Origin: Bartonella australis AUST/NH1
GTDB lineage: Bacteria; Pseudomonadota; Alphaproteobacteria; Rhizobiales; Rhizobiaceae
Assembly (NCBI RefSeq): GCF_000341355.1
Contig: NC_020300.1
Span: 930,001-994,000 of the forward strand
Length of the DNA: 64,000 nt
Reading direction: 5' to 3'
The position numbers and the translations under genes were made by a program. The notes under the pieces are model-generated. The model was not told where the DNA came from. It saw only the letters and a list, made by a program, of their open reading frames with translations, and ran no database searches. Shown one piece after another: positions 48,846 to 59,611 of this stretch. Each line of letters begins with the position of its first letter. The stretch's first letter is position 1.

Positions 48846-49582
48846 TGAACCCCCTCAGCTTCAGAAGCTCCCGTCATTGAGGCCGCTACTTCTGTTCCAT
48901 TTTTGACAAGATGGCGAACACCCCCAGGCTTCGGAGCGTTATCAGGAAGGTGCTTTTTTATAGCATCTCGCACCAAAATCCAAGCCCCCTTAGAACCAGA
49001 CACAGAGCCACGCAGTAAGATTAAGCCGCGATCAACATCCGTAGAAACAACTTCTATATTCTGAGTCGTTACCCGAACCTGCCCCATATGACCAGCCATT
49101 TTTTTGCCTTTAAATACTTTACCCGGATCTTGGCATTGCCCCGTTGAACCGTGAGCACGATGCGTAATCGAATTACCATGCGAAGCACGGTGTCCACCGA
49201 AATTATGCCTCTTCATAACACCGGCAAAACCCTTACCGATAGTCGTACCTGTTACATCAACCCTCTGCCCTGGAATAAAATGCTCAGCCGTGATCTCAGT
49301 CCCAATTTCAAGAAGATTATCAGGACTAACACGAAACTCCGCCACTTTAGCTTTTGGCTCAACCTCAGCCCTGGCAAAATGTCCACGGAGAGCCCGCGAA
49401 GTATTTTTAACTTTTGCGAACCCCACACCTAACTGGACAGCAGTATAGCCATTTTTTTCAACTGTACGTTGAGCAACAACCTGACACTTTTCTAAACGAA
49501 GTACCGTTACTGGCACATGTTCACCAGCATCGTTATAAATACGGGTCATGCCCAATTTCTGTGCTATTACACCTGAACGCAT
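48842..49582 (-). CDS. rplC: 50S ribosomal protein L3
   Basis: 246 residues. [21 protein letters not shown] is the L3 start and [40 protein letters not shown] is the loop that reaches the peptidyl-transferase centre. ATG 49582 with GGAAGGAG upstream; an in-frame TTG eight codons earlier is rejected. A 35-residue Ala/Glu-rich C-terminal extension is typical of rhizobia. Confidence 0.97.
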   Translation of the reverse strand: MRSGVIAQKLGMTRIYNDAGEHVPVTVLRLEKCQVVAQRTVEKNGYTAVQLGVGFAKVKNTSRALRGHFARAEVEPKAKVAEFRVSPDNLLEIGTEITAEHFIPGQRVDVTGTTIGKGFAGVMKRHNFGGHRASHGNSITHRAHGSTGQCQDPGKVFKGKKMAGHMGQVRVTTQNIEVVSTDVDRGLILLRGSVSGSKGAWILVRDAIKKHLPDNAPKPGGVRHLVKNGTEVAASMTGASEAEGVQ

Positions 49583-49609
49583 CGGGTTTGCTCCTTCCGT
49601 TTTCAAACC

Positions 49610-49918
49610 TCAAAGCTTGATTTCAACATCTACACCCGCAGAAAGATCAAGCTTCATAAGCGCATCTACTGTTTGCGGTGTTGGATCAACAATATCAAGA
49701 AGACGCTTATGCGTACGCATTTCAAACTGCTCACGGCTCTTCTTATCAATGTGTGGCCCACGGTTAACCGTAAATTTTTCAATCCGCGTCGGAAGCGGGA
49801 TAGGACCGCGAACATTAGCGCCAGTACGCTTAGCAGTCGACACAATCTCACGCGTCGACACATCAAGAATCCTGTGATCGAACGCCTTTAAGCGAATGCG
49901 GATATTCTGACCATTCAT
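49610..49918 (-). CDS. rpsJ: 30S ribosomal protein S10
   Basis: 102 residues. [52 protein letters not shown] are typical. It lies in the 30S head and is also NusE, a partner in NusB-NusG antitermination. First gene of the S10 part, separated from tuf by 66 bases that carry a nine-pair hairpin. Confidence 0.97.
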   Translation of the reverse strand: MNGQNIRIRLKAFDHRILDVSTREIVSTAKRTGANVRGPIPLPTRIEKFTVNRGPHIDKKSREQFEMRTHKRLLDIVDPTPQTVDALMKLDLSAGVDVEIKL

Positions 49919-49941
49919 GCTCTTTATTTCCTCATCATGCA

Positions 49942-49968
49942 GAATGTTTTAAACAATTAAAAACATTC
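49942..49968 (-). promoter_or_regulatory. Nine-pair hairpin between tuf and rpsJ
   Basis: GAATGTTTT (49942-49950) and AAAACATTC (49960-49968) pair perfectly around a nine-base loop. No T tract follows in the direction of transcription, so it is more likely an RNA-processing or attenuation element than a terminator. It separates the str part from the S10 part of the superoperon. Confidence 0.5.
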
Positions 49969-49984
49969 TCAACGATTATCTTCA

Positions 49985-51160
49985 TCACTCAATGATCTTA
50001 GAAACGATTCCTGCTCCGACGGTGCGACCGCCTTCACGGATTGCAAAGCGGAGCTTTTCTTCCATCGCAATCGGAACGATCAAAGAAACATCCATTGCAA
50101 CATTATCACCTGGCATAACCATCTCTGTACCTTCAGGAAGAGTAACAATCCCCGTCACATCCGTAGTACGGAAATAAAATTGCGGGCGATAATTAGTGAA
50201 AAACGGAGTATGACGACCCCCTTCATCCTTCGTCAAAATATATGCTTCAGCTTTAAACTTAGTGTGCGGTGTAACAGAACCGGGCTTCGCCAAAACCTGA
50301 CCACGTTCAATCCCTTCACGATCAACACCACGAAGCAATGCGCCAATATTATCACCTGCCTGCCCTTGATCCAGAAGCTTGCGGAACATCTCAACCCCTG
50401 TAACCGTCGTTTTAGAAGTTGGGCGTATGCCGATGATCTCTATTTCTTCACCAACTTTAATAAGCCCACGCTCGACTCGACCTGTAACAACTGTCCCACG
50501 GCCCGAAATTGAAAAAACATCCTCTATCGGCATCAAAAATGGCTGATCAACCGGACGCTCAGGTGTTGGTATATAATTATCAACCTCACTCATCAAAAGA
50601 CGGACCGCGTCTTCACCAATGGCTTTATTTGTATCCTCAAGAGCAGCCAAAGCGGACCCCTTAACAATAGGAATTTCATCGCCAGGAAAATCATACTTCG
50701 AAAGAAGCTCCCGAACCTCAAGCTCAACTAACTCCAAAAGCTCAGCGTCGTCAACTTGATCAACTTTATTCAAGAACACGACAATCGCCGGAACCCCAAC
50801 CTGACGCGCCAAAAGAATATGCTCCCGTGTTTGAGGCATTGGACCATCAGAAGCCGAAACAACCAAAATGGCACCATCCATCTGCGCGGCTCCTGTGATC
50901 ATATTTTTAACATAATCTGCGTGCCCAGGACAATCAACGTGTGCGTAATGACGTTTCTCTGTTTCATACTCAACATGCGCCGTAGAAATAGTAATCCCGC
51001 GAGCACGTTCCTCAGGTGCTGCATCAATTTGATCATACGCTTTAAATTCGCCAAAATATTTCGTAATTGCCGCTGTCAATGAGGTCTTACCGTGGTCAAC
51101 GTGACCAATCGTACCTATATTAACGTGCGGCTTCGTGCGTTCAAATTTGCTCTTTGCCAT
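49985..51160 (-). CDS. tuf: Elongation factor Tu
   Basis: 391 residues. It delivers aminoacyl-tRNA to the ribosome as GTP complex. G1 GHVDHGKT, G2/switch [17 protein letters not shown]3 [12 protein letters not shown] and G4 NKVDQVDD are all present. It lies 64 bases after fusA. Many alphaproteobacteria keep a second tuf elsewhere; only this copy is in the window. Confidence 0.98.
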   Translation of the reverse strand: MAKSKFERTKPHVNIGTIGHVDHGKTSLTAAITKYFGEFKAYDQIDAAPEERARGITISTAHVEYETEKRHYAHVDCPGHADYVKNMITGAAQMDGAILVVSASDGPMPQTREHILLARQVGVPAIVVFLNKVDQVDDAELLELVELEVRELLSKYDFPGDEIPIVKGSALAALEDTNKAIGEDAVRLLMSEVDNYIPTPERPVDQPFLMPIEDVFSISGRGTVVTGRVERGLIKVGEEIEIIGIRPTSKTTVTGVEMFRKLLDQGQAGDNIGALLRGVDREGIERGQVLAKPGSVTPHTKFKAEAYILTKDEGGRHTPFFTNYRPQFYFRTTDVTGIVTLPEGTEMVMPGDNVAMDVSLIVPIAMEEKLRFAIREGGRTVGAGIVSKIIE

Positions 51161-51223
51161 TTGAGCTCTCCATTTTTTTATCCTAACAAAGGACCAAGTT
51201 TAAAATTAATGCACCCCAAAAAG

Positions 51224-53308
51224 TTACGCATATTTTTTCTGTATCTCCTGAGATACAGCTGAAGGAACAGGTTCGTAGTGATCGAATTGCATCGTATATT
51301 GAGCACGCCCCTGACTCATTGAGCGAAGCGTATTCACATAACCAAACATATTAGCCAAAGGAACCATCGCATTTACTACCGTCGCTATACCGCGCGCCTC
51401 AGTTCCCGAAATTTGACCCCTACGAGAATTTAGATCACCAATTACATCACCAACATAATCCTCCGGCGTCACAACTTCTACCTTCATAATCGGCTCCAAA
51501 AGCTGTGCACCGGCCTTTTGCGCCCCCTCCCGAAATGCAGCGCGCGAGGCAATTTCAAAAGCTAAAACAGAAGAGTCTACATCATGATAAGCACCATCGA
51601 TCAGAGTAGCTTTTACACCAAGCATGGGAAAACCCGCAAGAGGCCCTGACCCCATAACACTCTCAATACCCTTCTGAACACCTGGGATATATTCTTTAGG
51701 AACCGCACCACCAACAATTTTTGATTCAAATATAAAATCATCACCATCATGAGGTTCAAAAATGATTTTCACGCGAGCAAATTGCCCGGCGCCGCCAGAT
51801 TGCTTTTTATGAGTATAATCAATTTCTGCATTCTTGGTAATAGATTCGCGATAAGCAACCTGAGGCTGGCCAACATTAGCCTCAACTTTAAACTCACGCC
51901 TCATACGGTCAACAATAATATCAAGATGAAGCTCACCCATCCCAGCAATAATCGTCTGACCAGATTCTTCATCAGACTTAACGCGAAACGAAGGGTCCTC
52001 CGCCGCTAAACGATTAAGCGCAATACCCATTTTTTCTTGATCTGCTTTCGTTTTTGGCTCAATCGCAATCTCAATAACAGGTTCAGGAAACTCCATTCGC
52101 TCCAAAATAACAGGCTTCAAAGGATCACAAAGAGTATCGCCCGTTGTTGTTTCCTTAAGACCAGCAAGAGCAACAATATCACCAGCAAACGCCTCTTCAA
52201 TATCTTCACGAGAATTCGAATGCATCTGCAACATACGTCCCAAACGCTCCTTCTTCCGCTTCACAGTATTTTCGAGAGAAATACCCTTCTGAACTTTACC
52301 AGAATAAATACGACAAAAAGTCAAGGATCCAACAAAAGGATCATTCATAATTTTAAAAGCGAGCATAGAAAGAGGAGCATCATCTGAAGATTCGCGCGTC
52401 GTCTCAAGCTCTGTCTTAACATCAATACCGCTGATAGCCGGAACATCAATCGGAGAAGGAAGATAAGAAACAACAGCATCCAAAAGCGGCTGCACTCCTT
52501 TATTTTTGAAAGCAGTACCACAAAGAACTGGATGAAACTGAACCTCTATAGTCCCCTTGCGGATAAGAGCCACAAGCTGCTCATTAGTTGGCATAACACC
52601 TTCCAAATACGCTTCCGTCGCAGCTTCATCAACTTCAACAGCCATCTCAATCATTTTTTCGCGATATTCTTCCGCCTTCTCTTTCAATTCAACGGGAATC
52701 TCACTTACTGTGGCCGAAGAACCAATGGAACCATCCCACTTCAACGCCTTCATCTCAATAAGATCAACGACGCCTTCAAAATCATTCTCAGAGCCGATAG
52801 GCAACTGAATAACCAGCGCCTTAGCACCTAGTCTGGAACCAACCATTTCCACACTACGATAAAAATCAGCCCCAATTTTATCCATCTTATTAACAAAAAC
52901 CATGCGCGGCACGTGATATTTCTCAGCTTGCCGCCAAACAGTCTCTGTCTGAGGCTCCACACCGGCGTTTGCATCCAACAATGCTATTGCACCATCGAGG
53001 ACACGCAAAGAACGCTCAACCTCAATCGTAAAATCAACGTGCCCAGGTGTATCAATGATATTAAAACGCCGCCTCCGACCATCAGACCCTTCCCAAAAAG
53101 TCGTCGTTGCAGCAGACGTAATCGTAATACCACGTTCTTGTTCCTGCTCCATCCAATCCATCGTAGAAGCGCCGTCATGCGTCTCCCCGATTTTATGATT
53201 CTTGCCAGTATAGAACAAAATACGCTCAGTCATCGTAGTTTTACCAGCGTCGATATGCGCCATAATACCAAAATTACGGTAGTCTTCGATTTTATATTCG
53301 CGAGCCAT
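51224..53308 (-). CDS. fusA: Elongation factor G
   Basis: 694 residues. It drives translocation and ribosome recycling with RRF. G1 AHIDAGKTT, switch [19 protein letters not shown]3 [22 protein letters not shown]4 NKMDKIGAD; domain IV with [16 protein letters not shown]; the end [13 protein letters not shown] is standard. 30 bases after rpsG. Confidence 0.98.
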   Translation of the reverse strand: MAREYKIEDYRNFGIMAHIDAGKTTMTERILFYTGKNHKIGETHDGASTMDWMEQEQERGITITSAATTTFWEGSDGRRRRFNIIDTPGHVDFTIEVERSLRVLDGAIALLDANAGVEPQTETVWRQAEKYHVPRMVFVNKMDKIGADFYRSVEMVGSRLGAKALVIQLPIGSENDFEGVVDLIEMKALKWDGSIGSSATVSEIPVELKEKAEEYREKMIEMAVEVDEAATEAYLEGVMPTNEQLVALIRKGTIEVQFHPVLCGTAFKNKGVQPLLDAVVSYLPSPIDVPAISGIDVKTELETTRESSDDAPLSMLAFKIMNDPFVGSLTFCRIYSGKVQKGISLENTVKRKKERLGRMLQMHSNSREDIEEAFAGDIVALAGLKETTTGDTLCDPLKPVILERMEFPEPVIEIAIEPKTKADQEKMGIALNRLAAEDPSFRVKSDEESGQTIIAGMGELHLDIIVDRMRREFKVEANVGQPQVAYRESITKNAEIDYTHKKQSGGAGQFARVKIIFEPHDGDDFIFESKIVGGAVPKEYIPGVQKGIESVMGSGPLAGFPMLGVKATLIDGAYHDVDSSVLAFEIASRAAFREGAQKAGAQLLEPIMKVEVVTPEDYVGDVIGDLNSRRGQISGTEARGIATVVNAMVPLANMFGYVNTLRSMSQGRAQYTMQFDHYEPVPSAVSQEIQKKYA

Positions 53309-53338
53309 CTTACTTGCCTTAAATCCTCAAAAACACGC

Positions 53339-53821
<483 letters not shown>

Positions 53822-53828
53822 TCAATAT

Positions 53829-54200
53829 TTATTTCGGACGTTTCGCGCCATATTTTGAACGGCGCTGTTTACGATTTTTGACACCCTGTGTATCAAGCAA
53901 ACCACGAATAATGTGGTAACGGACACCAGGCAAATCTTTCACACGACCCCCACGAATCATCACAACAGAGTGCTCTTGGAGATTATGTCCTTCACCAGGA
54001 ATATACCCGATTACCTCGAACCCGTTTGTTAAACGGACCTTAGCAACCTTACGAAGAGCAGAATTCGGCTTCTTCGGCGTCGTTGTATATACACGAGTAC
54101 AAACACCACGCTTTTGCGGATTTGCCTGAAGAGCAGGAACCTTATTGCGTTTAACTGACGCTGTACGCGGCTTGCGAATCAACTGGTTTACGGTAGGCAT
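53829..54200 (-). CDS. rpsL: 30S ribosomal protein S12
   Basis: 123 residues, decoding-centre protein. [12 protein letters not shown] start; [17 protein letters not shown] carries Lys43 and [29 protein letters not shown] carries Lys88, both in the wild-type, streptomycin-sensitive state. ATG 54200 with GAGGAAGG upstream; the six codons before it in the frame include that ribosome-binding site. First gene of the superoperon. Confidence 0.98.
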   Translation of the reverse strand: MPTVNQLIRKPRTASVKRNKVPALQANPQKRGVCTRVYTTTPKKPNSALRKVAKVRLTNGFEVIGYIPGEGHNLQEHSVVMIRGGRVKDLPGVRYHIIRGLLDTQGVKNRKQRRSKYGAKRPK

Positions 54201-54468
54201 AAAACCTTCCTCTTTCAATCTGCGTTCATCTTACCCACTTGGGCTTCTTCACTTGCACTTACTCTGATACAAATCAGAACAAACACTCAACCTTATACAC
54301 AAAATCGGGCACGACTGCACGCACAGCTTACCCGACTAAAAGCAGAGGAGACAAAAAGCCTCTTGCACCAGCGTTTACTTTTAAATTCCCTAAAAGAAAC
54401 CCTACTAATACAAACCCAGGGGCGAATACCCCAAACAACAACCACTTCTATACCGGTCGTGATGGTTT
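54201..54468 (-). promoter_or_regulatory. Long structured leader of the str operon
   Basis: About 260 bases lie between the probable promoter and rpsL. They contain a GC-rich long-range hairpin (TCGGG near 54302 with CCCGA near 54333) and a GGG...CCC hairpin around 54416-54434. A 65-codon minus-strand frame here (54293-54490) is Arg/Cys/Val-rich and I do not accept it as a gene. The leader may hold a control element; none is identified. Confidence 0.4.
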
Positions 54469-54497
54469 TTAATAGCGAGAACACATACACTCGTCAA
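54469..54497 (-). promoter_or_regulatory. Strong promoter of the rpsL-rplQ superoperon
   Basis: On the minus strand TTGACG (54497-54492) and TATTAA (54474-54469) are exactly 17 bases apart. Both are close to consensus, and the position, about 260 bases before rpsL with no gene between, makes it the best candidate for the main promoter of the 19-kb gene run. Confidence 0.7.
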
Positions 54498-54710
54498 GTA
54501 CTAAACACCAGAAAGTTTACGAAAATGAAAATAAAACAATATTACGGCAATTTAACTTTAGTTTCTATAAAGCCTATTACTAATACTGAATCAAAGCGTC
54601 GCCATAATGACCATTAGTAATAAAAACGCCGTAGTATATTTGAGGGTAGTTGTTAATATCCGAGGATAGCAACTTGCTAATTACATTGTATAGTGCTTAA
54701 AGCTAACATC

Positions 54711-55493
54711 ATGAAAATCGCAACATGGAATATTGCTGGGATAAGAGCGCGACATGAGACGTTACGTGGGTGGCTACAACAAAATCAACCTGATATAGTT
54801 TGCCTACAAGAGGTAAAAACTATCGATGAAAATTTTCCGCGCGAAGAAATTGAAAACTTAGGCTATCACATAGAAACACACGGCCAAAAAAATTTTAACG
54901 GAGTTGCAATTCTCTCTAAAAAAACGCCCGACGACGTTATCCGCCAATTACCAGGCGACGATAATGACAAGCAGGCGCGTTATATTGAAGCCGTTTACTC
55001 AACAAATAAAGGGGTTATTCGCGTCGCTTCCCTTTATCTTCCAAATGGAAATCCCGTAAACAGCGAAAAATATCCTTATAAAATGGAGTGGATGGAGAGA
55101 TTGTACGCGCATGCGAGGTCGCTGTTAGCATACGAAGAACCTCTCGTTTTAGCCGGTGATTATAATGTTATTCCAGCCCCATTAGATGCAAAAAAACCTC
55201 AAGAATGGAATAATGATGCTTTATTTCTTCCGCAAACAAGGCAAGCATTTCAACGTATTGCTTATCTAGGTTTGTATGATGCCGTCCGCAGCGTCACAGA
55301 TGATCCCGCATTCAGTTTTTGGGACTTCCAAGCCGGTGCATGGCCAAAAAATAACGGCATTCGTATTGACCACTTATTATTATCGCCGGAAGCCGCCGAT
55401 CAACTTACTTGCGCCTACAGTCAAACAGAAGTAAGAGGATACAAAAAAACATCAGACCACGTCCCTGTTTGGATCGAGCTCAATTTAAATTAA
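54711..55493 (+). CDS. xthA: Exodeoxyribonuclease III (AP endonuclease)
   Basis: 260 residues, endonuclease/exonuclease/phosphatase fold. It cleaves at abasic sites and removes 3' blocks in base-excision repair. Metal and active-site motifs: ATWNIAGIRAR (N7), CLQEVK (E), LYLPNGNP, LAGDYNV (D, N), FWDFQAGAWPKNNGIRIDHLL (D) and SDHVPVW (H). ATG 54711 starts directly at the conserved MKIATWNIAG, though its Shine-Dalgarno is poor; an in-frame GTG 18 bases earlier is possible. It diverges from the str operon. Confidence 0.94.
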   Translation: MKIATWNIAGIRARHETLRGWLQQNQPDIVCLQEVKTIDENFPREEIENLGYHIETHGQKNFNGVAILSKKTPDDVIRQLPGDDNDKQARYIEAVYSTNKGVIRVASLYLPNGNPVNSEKYPYKMEWMERLYAHARSLLAYEEPLVLAGDYNVIPAPLDAKKPQEWNNDALFLPQTRQAFQRIAYLGLYDAVRSVTDDPAFSFWDFQAGAWPKNNGIRIDHLLLSPEAADQLTCAYSQTEVRGYKKTSDHVPVWIELNLN

Positions 55494-55635
55494 GGAAGGT
55501 CAAAATCGATTTCGTTAAGGTAGTCCAAAAACATCTCGTCTAAAATAGTGAACAGATATGCTATACACTTACACGCGGGAGTGCGCTCTAAACATACTAA
55601 TAAAAGAAAAAATTATAAAGCGAATAGAGGAAGTA

Positions 55636-56541
55636 ATGAAAAAATCGCTGTCGGTACTCATTGCAATAGCCGTCATTGAGATGACAGGTGCAGCGCGAGC
55701 GAAAAGTGATACACTTGAAAAAATTAAAAATACGGGAGTAGTCACCTTAGGTGTTCGCGAATCGTCGGGTTTAGCTTATGCCCTTGGTAACGGTAAATAT
55801 ACAGGATTCCATACGGAAATGGCGGAACATATCGTTGGTGACATTGCGAAAAAAATAGGAAGGAAGATTGAAATTCATTATCTCCCTATCACATCGCAAA
55901 ATCGGATTCCCTTACTACAGAATGGTACCTATGATTTTGAGTGTGGTTCTACAACGAACGATTCTGCCCGCCGTAAAGAAGCGGCATTTACTTATACAAC
56001 CTACGTTGAAGAAGTCCGAATCGCCGTTAGAAGGGGCTCTAATATCAGATCTATTGAGGATCTAAACGGTAAAACAGTCGCAACGACCACTGGCACGACC
56101 TCTGTTCAACTTATCCGTAAAAATAAACGTGCCAAAGATATAAATTTTAAAGTCTTAAACGGTAAAGACCATGGAGATAGCTTCCTGTTTCTAGAATCCG
56201 GGCGCGCTGACGCATTCGTCATGGACGCGTCAATTCTTGCAGGCCATATCGCTAAATCAAAAAATCCATCCGATTATGTGATTCTCGATAATGTACTTTC
56301 CGTCGAACCTATCGCGTGTATGCTCCGTTTAAATGATAAAAACCTTGAACAAGCAATTAACGATAGTATCGTGCGCCAAATCAACGATTCTTCGCTCGAA
56401 AAGCTTTACAATAAATGGTTTATGAAACCAATTCCTCCCGCAAATATCGTGGTTAACCTTCCATTGTCTCAATCGACGTTACACGCTTGGAAATACCCAA
56501 ACAATAAGCCTCGAGAGGAATATACTGAAAACCACCTGTAA
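55636..56541 (+). CDS. Polar amino acid ABC transporter, periplasmic binding protein (GltI-like)
   Basis: 301 residues: signal peptide (about 1-22, SLSVLIAIAVIEMTGAARA), then a type II SBP-3 fold. KIKNTGVVTLGVRESSGLAYALG, YDFECGSTTNDSARRKEAAFTYTTYVEEVRIAV and LNGKTVATTTGTTS are typical of glutamate/aspartate-binding proteins. It captures the substrate for the permeases downstream. ATG 55636 is chosen for AGAGGAA six bases upstream; the frame runs 26 codons further 5' without signal-peptide logic. First gene of a four-gene operon. Confidence 0.92.
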   Translation: MKKSLSVLIAIAVIEMTGAARAKSDTLEKIKNTGVVTLGVRESSGLAYALGNGKYTGFHTEMAEHIVGDIAKKIGRKIEIHYLPITSQNRIPLLQNGTYDFECGSTTNDSARRKEAAFTYTTYVEEVRIAVRRGSNIRSIEDLNGKTVATTTGTTSVQLIRKNKRAKDINFKVLNGKDHGDSFLFLESGRADAFVMDASILAGHIAKSKNPSDYVILDNVLSVEPIACMLRLNDKNLEQAINDSIVRQINDSSLEKLYNKWFMKPIPPANIVVNLPLSQSTLHAWKYPNNKPREEYTENHL

Positions 56542-56683
56542 AATAAAAAAAGATGGCCGCTCTCTTTGAAAATTTGGATATAGTTATATTTTGATTAATT
56601 TTTAGCCAAATTTGGCGTATGTAAATTATGGCTAATTTATCCACCTTATCTAAAGGGCGATCGGCTTTAGGAAATATCAATTA

Positions 56684-57436
56684 ATGGACTTTTCTTTCCT
56701 GTGCATGGATGATCTTGATCAAACACTGGTGGCTGGGTGCCTCGGGACCCCTGGCGTGAGTCATACTTATTTAGATACATTACTCGATGGCTTAAGAAAT
56801 ACAGTTGTATTATCAATCTCCTCGCTGATATTGGCAATATTTGTCGGTGTCATCGTCGGAACGATACGCACCCTACCCGATACCTCTGTAACTAATCGCA
56901 TACTTCGCGCTATTGGTCGTATTTGGGTAGAAATGATGCGTAATATTCCTCTGCTTGTACAAGTATTTTTATGGTATTTTGTCGTACCTAAAATTTATCC
57001 ACCAGCAATGAAATTTTCACCTATTTTATTAATAACTTTTGCATTGGGCTTCTTCACGTCCGCTCGCATCGCCGAGCAAGTACGCTCAGGCATTGAAGCT
57101 ATTCCTTCTGGGCAACGTTACGCGGCTATGGCACTGGGTTTTAACACTTACCAAAGTTACCGCTACATCATATTACCGCGTGCTCTCCGTACAATCATAC
57201 CACCTCTTACTTCAGAGGCTATGGGCATCGTAAAAAATTCATCGATAGCATTCGCTGTTTCTATCAATGAATTAATGCAGTTTCAGTACCAAACAATTGA
57301 GGAAGTGAGTCATGTTTACGAAAATTATCTACTTGTAACAGTTCTGTATATTATCATAGCCTTGTTTATATTCGCCATTATCACAATGATCGAGCGAATG
57401 CTTAAAATTCCCAAGTTTCAATCGGAGAGGCGCTAA
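56684..57436 (+). CDS. Polar amino acid ABC transporter permease (GltJ-like)
   Basis: 250 residues with five to six membrane helices. The EAA loop that docks the ATPase is ARIAEQVRSGIEAIPSGQRYAAMALGFNTYQSYRYIILPRA. An N-terminal periplasm-facing stretch of about 30 residues precedes the first helix, as in GltJ. Start ATG 56684 with AGGA upstream. A 142-base spacer without terminator separates it from the binding-protein gene, consistent with differential expression inside one operon. Confidence 0.92.
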   Translation: MDFSFLCMDDLDQTLVAGCLGTPGVSHTYLDTLLDGLRNTVVLSISSLILAIFVGVIVGTIRTLPDTSVTNRILRAIGRIWVEMMRNIPLLVQVFLWYFVVPKIYPPAMKFSPILLITFALGFFTSARIAEQVRSGIEAIPSGQRYAAMALGFNTYQSYRYIILPRALRTIIPPLTSEAMGIVKNSSIAFAVSINELMQFQYQTIEEVSHVYENYLLVTVLYIIIALFIFAIITMIERMLKIPKFQSERR

Positions 57437-57438
57437 AT

Positions 57439-58155
57439 ATGATAAATTTTGTGAGCTCTCATTTTTCAGCTTATTTTCCTTTTAATTTCTCGGATTTCGA
57501 TTTTTCGTTTTTTACCTTTAATATATTCCGTTCTTACATTCTTTCAGGTTTGCTTTTTAGCGTTTTTTTAACGCTTTTTGCGACGATATTCGGACTTATT
57601 TTGGGCTTGCTTTTGACGATGATGCGGCTCTCTTCCATAAAAACTGTCTCTTTACTCGCGGTAATTTACATAACGGCTATGCGCTCAATACCGCTTGTTA
57701 TGGTTATCTTATGGTTTTTTGTTCTTCTACCCTTCTTAATTGGCACGTCAATCGGTGCGGATAAATCAGCATTAATCACTTTTACCGCATTTGAAGCGGC
57801 TTATTTTGCTGAAATTATGCGCGCTGGCATACTTTCAATCCCTCAAGGGCAAAAATACGCGGGACAAGCTCTCGGAATGACATATTGGCAAAATATGTAC
57901 ATCGTGGTCCTCCCTCAAGCCTTTAGGGACATGCTCCCGGTCTTTTTGACGCAAATCATTATTCTTTTTCAAGATACCACTCTTGTTTATGCAATTAGTG
58001 GCAGTAGCCTTTTGAACGGATTTGATATCGTTTCTAACAATTTCGGTGTAAAGCAAGAAGCCTATATTTTGGCAGCCGTTTTCTATTTTATTATCTGTTT
58101 TACACTGTCGCAAATGGTTTTATATCTGCAAAAAAAGATATCCATTATTCGCTAA
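57439..58155 (+). CDS. Polar amino acid ABC transporter permease (GltK-like)
   Basis: 238 residues, second half of the permease pair. EAA loop: [38 protein letters not shown]. The N-terminus is Phe-rich (about 30 residues) and longer than in E. coli GltK. Its ATG lies two bases after the stop of the first permease, which suggests coupled translation and a one-to-one heterodimer. Confidence 0.92.
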   Translation: MINFVSSHFSAYFPFNFSDFDFSFFTFNIFRSYILSGLLFSVFLTLFATIFGLILGLLLTMMRLSSIKTVSLLAVIYITAMRSIPLVMVILWFFVLLPFLIGTSIGADKSALITFTAFEAAYFAEIMRAGILSIPQGQKYAGQALGMTYWQNMYIVVLPQAFRDMLPVFLTQIIILFQDTTLVYAISGSSLLNGFDIVSNNFGVKQEAYILAAVFYFIICFTLSQMVLYLQKKISIIR

Positions 58156-58166
58156 CGGGGAAGAAA

Positions 58167-58913
58167 ATGTCCACTCATATGATCGAAATAAAAAATGTTT
58201 CTAACTGGTATGGTGAGATTAATATTCTCAAAAACTGCACGGCCAACATCGATAAAGGGGAAACCGTCGTAGTCTGTGGACCATCAGGTTCAGGCAAATC
58301 AACATTTATAAAAACTATTAACGCCTTGGTACCCTTCCAAAAAGGAGAAATTTGGATTGATGGAATACCGGTCCACTCAAAACAGACAAATCTTTCAAAA
58401 TTACGCAGTCGCGTAGGAATGGTGTTTCAACACTTTGAGCTTTTTCCGCACTTATCCGTTACAGAAAACCTGACAATCGCACAAATTAAAGTTCTAAAGC
58501 GCAGTAAGAAAGAAGCACTTGAACGCGGATTGCTCTATCTCGAACGCGTTGGACTTATTGAGCATAAAGATAAATACCCCGGTCAGCTTTCTGGAGGTCA
58601 ACAACAACGTGTCGCCATTGCGCGCGCATTAACAATGGACCCTCTTGTAATGCTTTTTGATGAGCCAACCTCTGCTCTTGATCCCGAAATGGTGAGCGAA
58701 GTATTGGATGTTATGATCGATTTAGCCGAGGAAGGCATGACGATGATTTGTGTGACCCATGAAATGGGCTTCGCTCGGAAAGTATCAAAGCGCGTAATTT
58801 TTATGGATCAAGGAGAAATTCTCGAAGATTGTTCATCCAAGGAATTTTTCTCTGATCCACAAGCTAGAATGCCGCGTACACAGGAATTTTTATCAAAGAT
58901 TCTGAATCGTTAA
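58167..58913 (+). CDS. Polar amino acid ABC transporter ATP-binding protein (GltL-like)
   Basis: 248 residues. Walker [11 protein letters not shown]-loop [13 protein letters not shown], signature [15 protein letters not shown], Walker [15 protein letters not shown] and switch His in VTHEMGF are complete, so the importer should be functional. GGGGAAG stands just upstream of ATG 58167. Substrate is most likely glutamate/aspartate or glutamine by similarity of all four components; this is inference. Confidence 0.94.
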   Translation: MSTHMIEIKNVSNWYGEINILKNCTANIDKGETVVVCGPSGSGKSTFIKTINALVPFQKGEIWIDGIPVHSKQTNLSKLRSRVGMVFQHFELFPHLSVTENLTIAQIKVLKRSKKEALERGLLYLERVGLIEHKDKYPGQLSGGQQQRVAIARALTMDPLVMLFDEPTSALDPEMVSEVLDVMIDLAEEGMTMICVTHEMGFARKVSKRVIFMDQGEILEDCSSKEFFSDPQARMPRTQEFLSKILNR

Positions 58914-59611
58914 TCTTAATTATCGTAGTATAATTCAGGTTATTTCTAAAGGAAATGCGGGCATGAAAACGAGTTTTTGTGTTCAAGTCTGAGAGTATTC
59001 AAAAAATTATATCTTTGATAAAATTAACAAGTAGCGAGGCTATCGTGCACAATCTAGGCTTATATTAAATAGTTAATAGCCGGTTTTTGCGTGAGATAAA
59101 TCTGGCTCGGCTTTTTGGAAACTGCCGCCGATTCCGCTGCGCTATGCGTCACTCATCTACCCAATATAATAGTTCCAACATAAACCTAAGCAGGAAGCTC
59201 TCTCTTCTTAACTAAAAGACGAAGTCATCGTGCTATCTTACGTAAAACTTTCCTCTATCTCTCTGCTTAAAAACGTCTTTTTTCGGTGAGTTTAGATCCA
59301 AAAGTCTTTTAAATCTTGGCACCTTATACATGAAAGCCAGCCGTGCGAAAAAAATCAATAACCTATTAAGCGCCTTTATAAACTGTTGTTTATTTGTCGT
59401 ATAAATAACAGAGAGGTAAACCTCTTAACGAAGTTAATTCTGCTTCATTTCGTCGTCGTAGCCGCCGTAAATACGTGCACGGAACTTTTTTGTTCTGTAT
59501 CAGGAATAAAGTATTTAAAACACAAAAATTTTGTAAAACACGCAGATCATCAAAAATGCCACCTCTAAAAAAGATTCGACGTTTACAAAAAGAATAAAAA
59601 GAGGATTTTAA
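58914..59611. other. Gene-free spacer between the ABC operon and valS
   Basis: About 700 bases between convergent units. It contains a GAGGT/ACCTC inverted repeat near 59412-59427 and several T tracts. A 60-codon plus frame (59386-59568) lacks a Shine-Dalgarno and any resemblance. I see no recognisable remnant of a gene. Confidence 0.5.

Noticed and set aside
54293-54490. 65-codon minus-strand frame in the rpsL leader
   Set aside because: Unusual Cys/Arg/Val composition and no Shine-Dalgarno; it lies in a probable structured leader.
59386-59568. 60-codon plus frame between the ABC operon and valS
   Set aside because: No ribosome-binding site, no similarity, random-looking composition.
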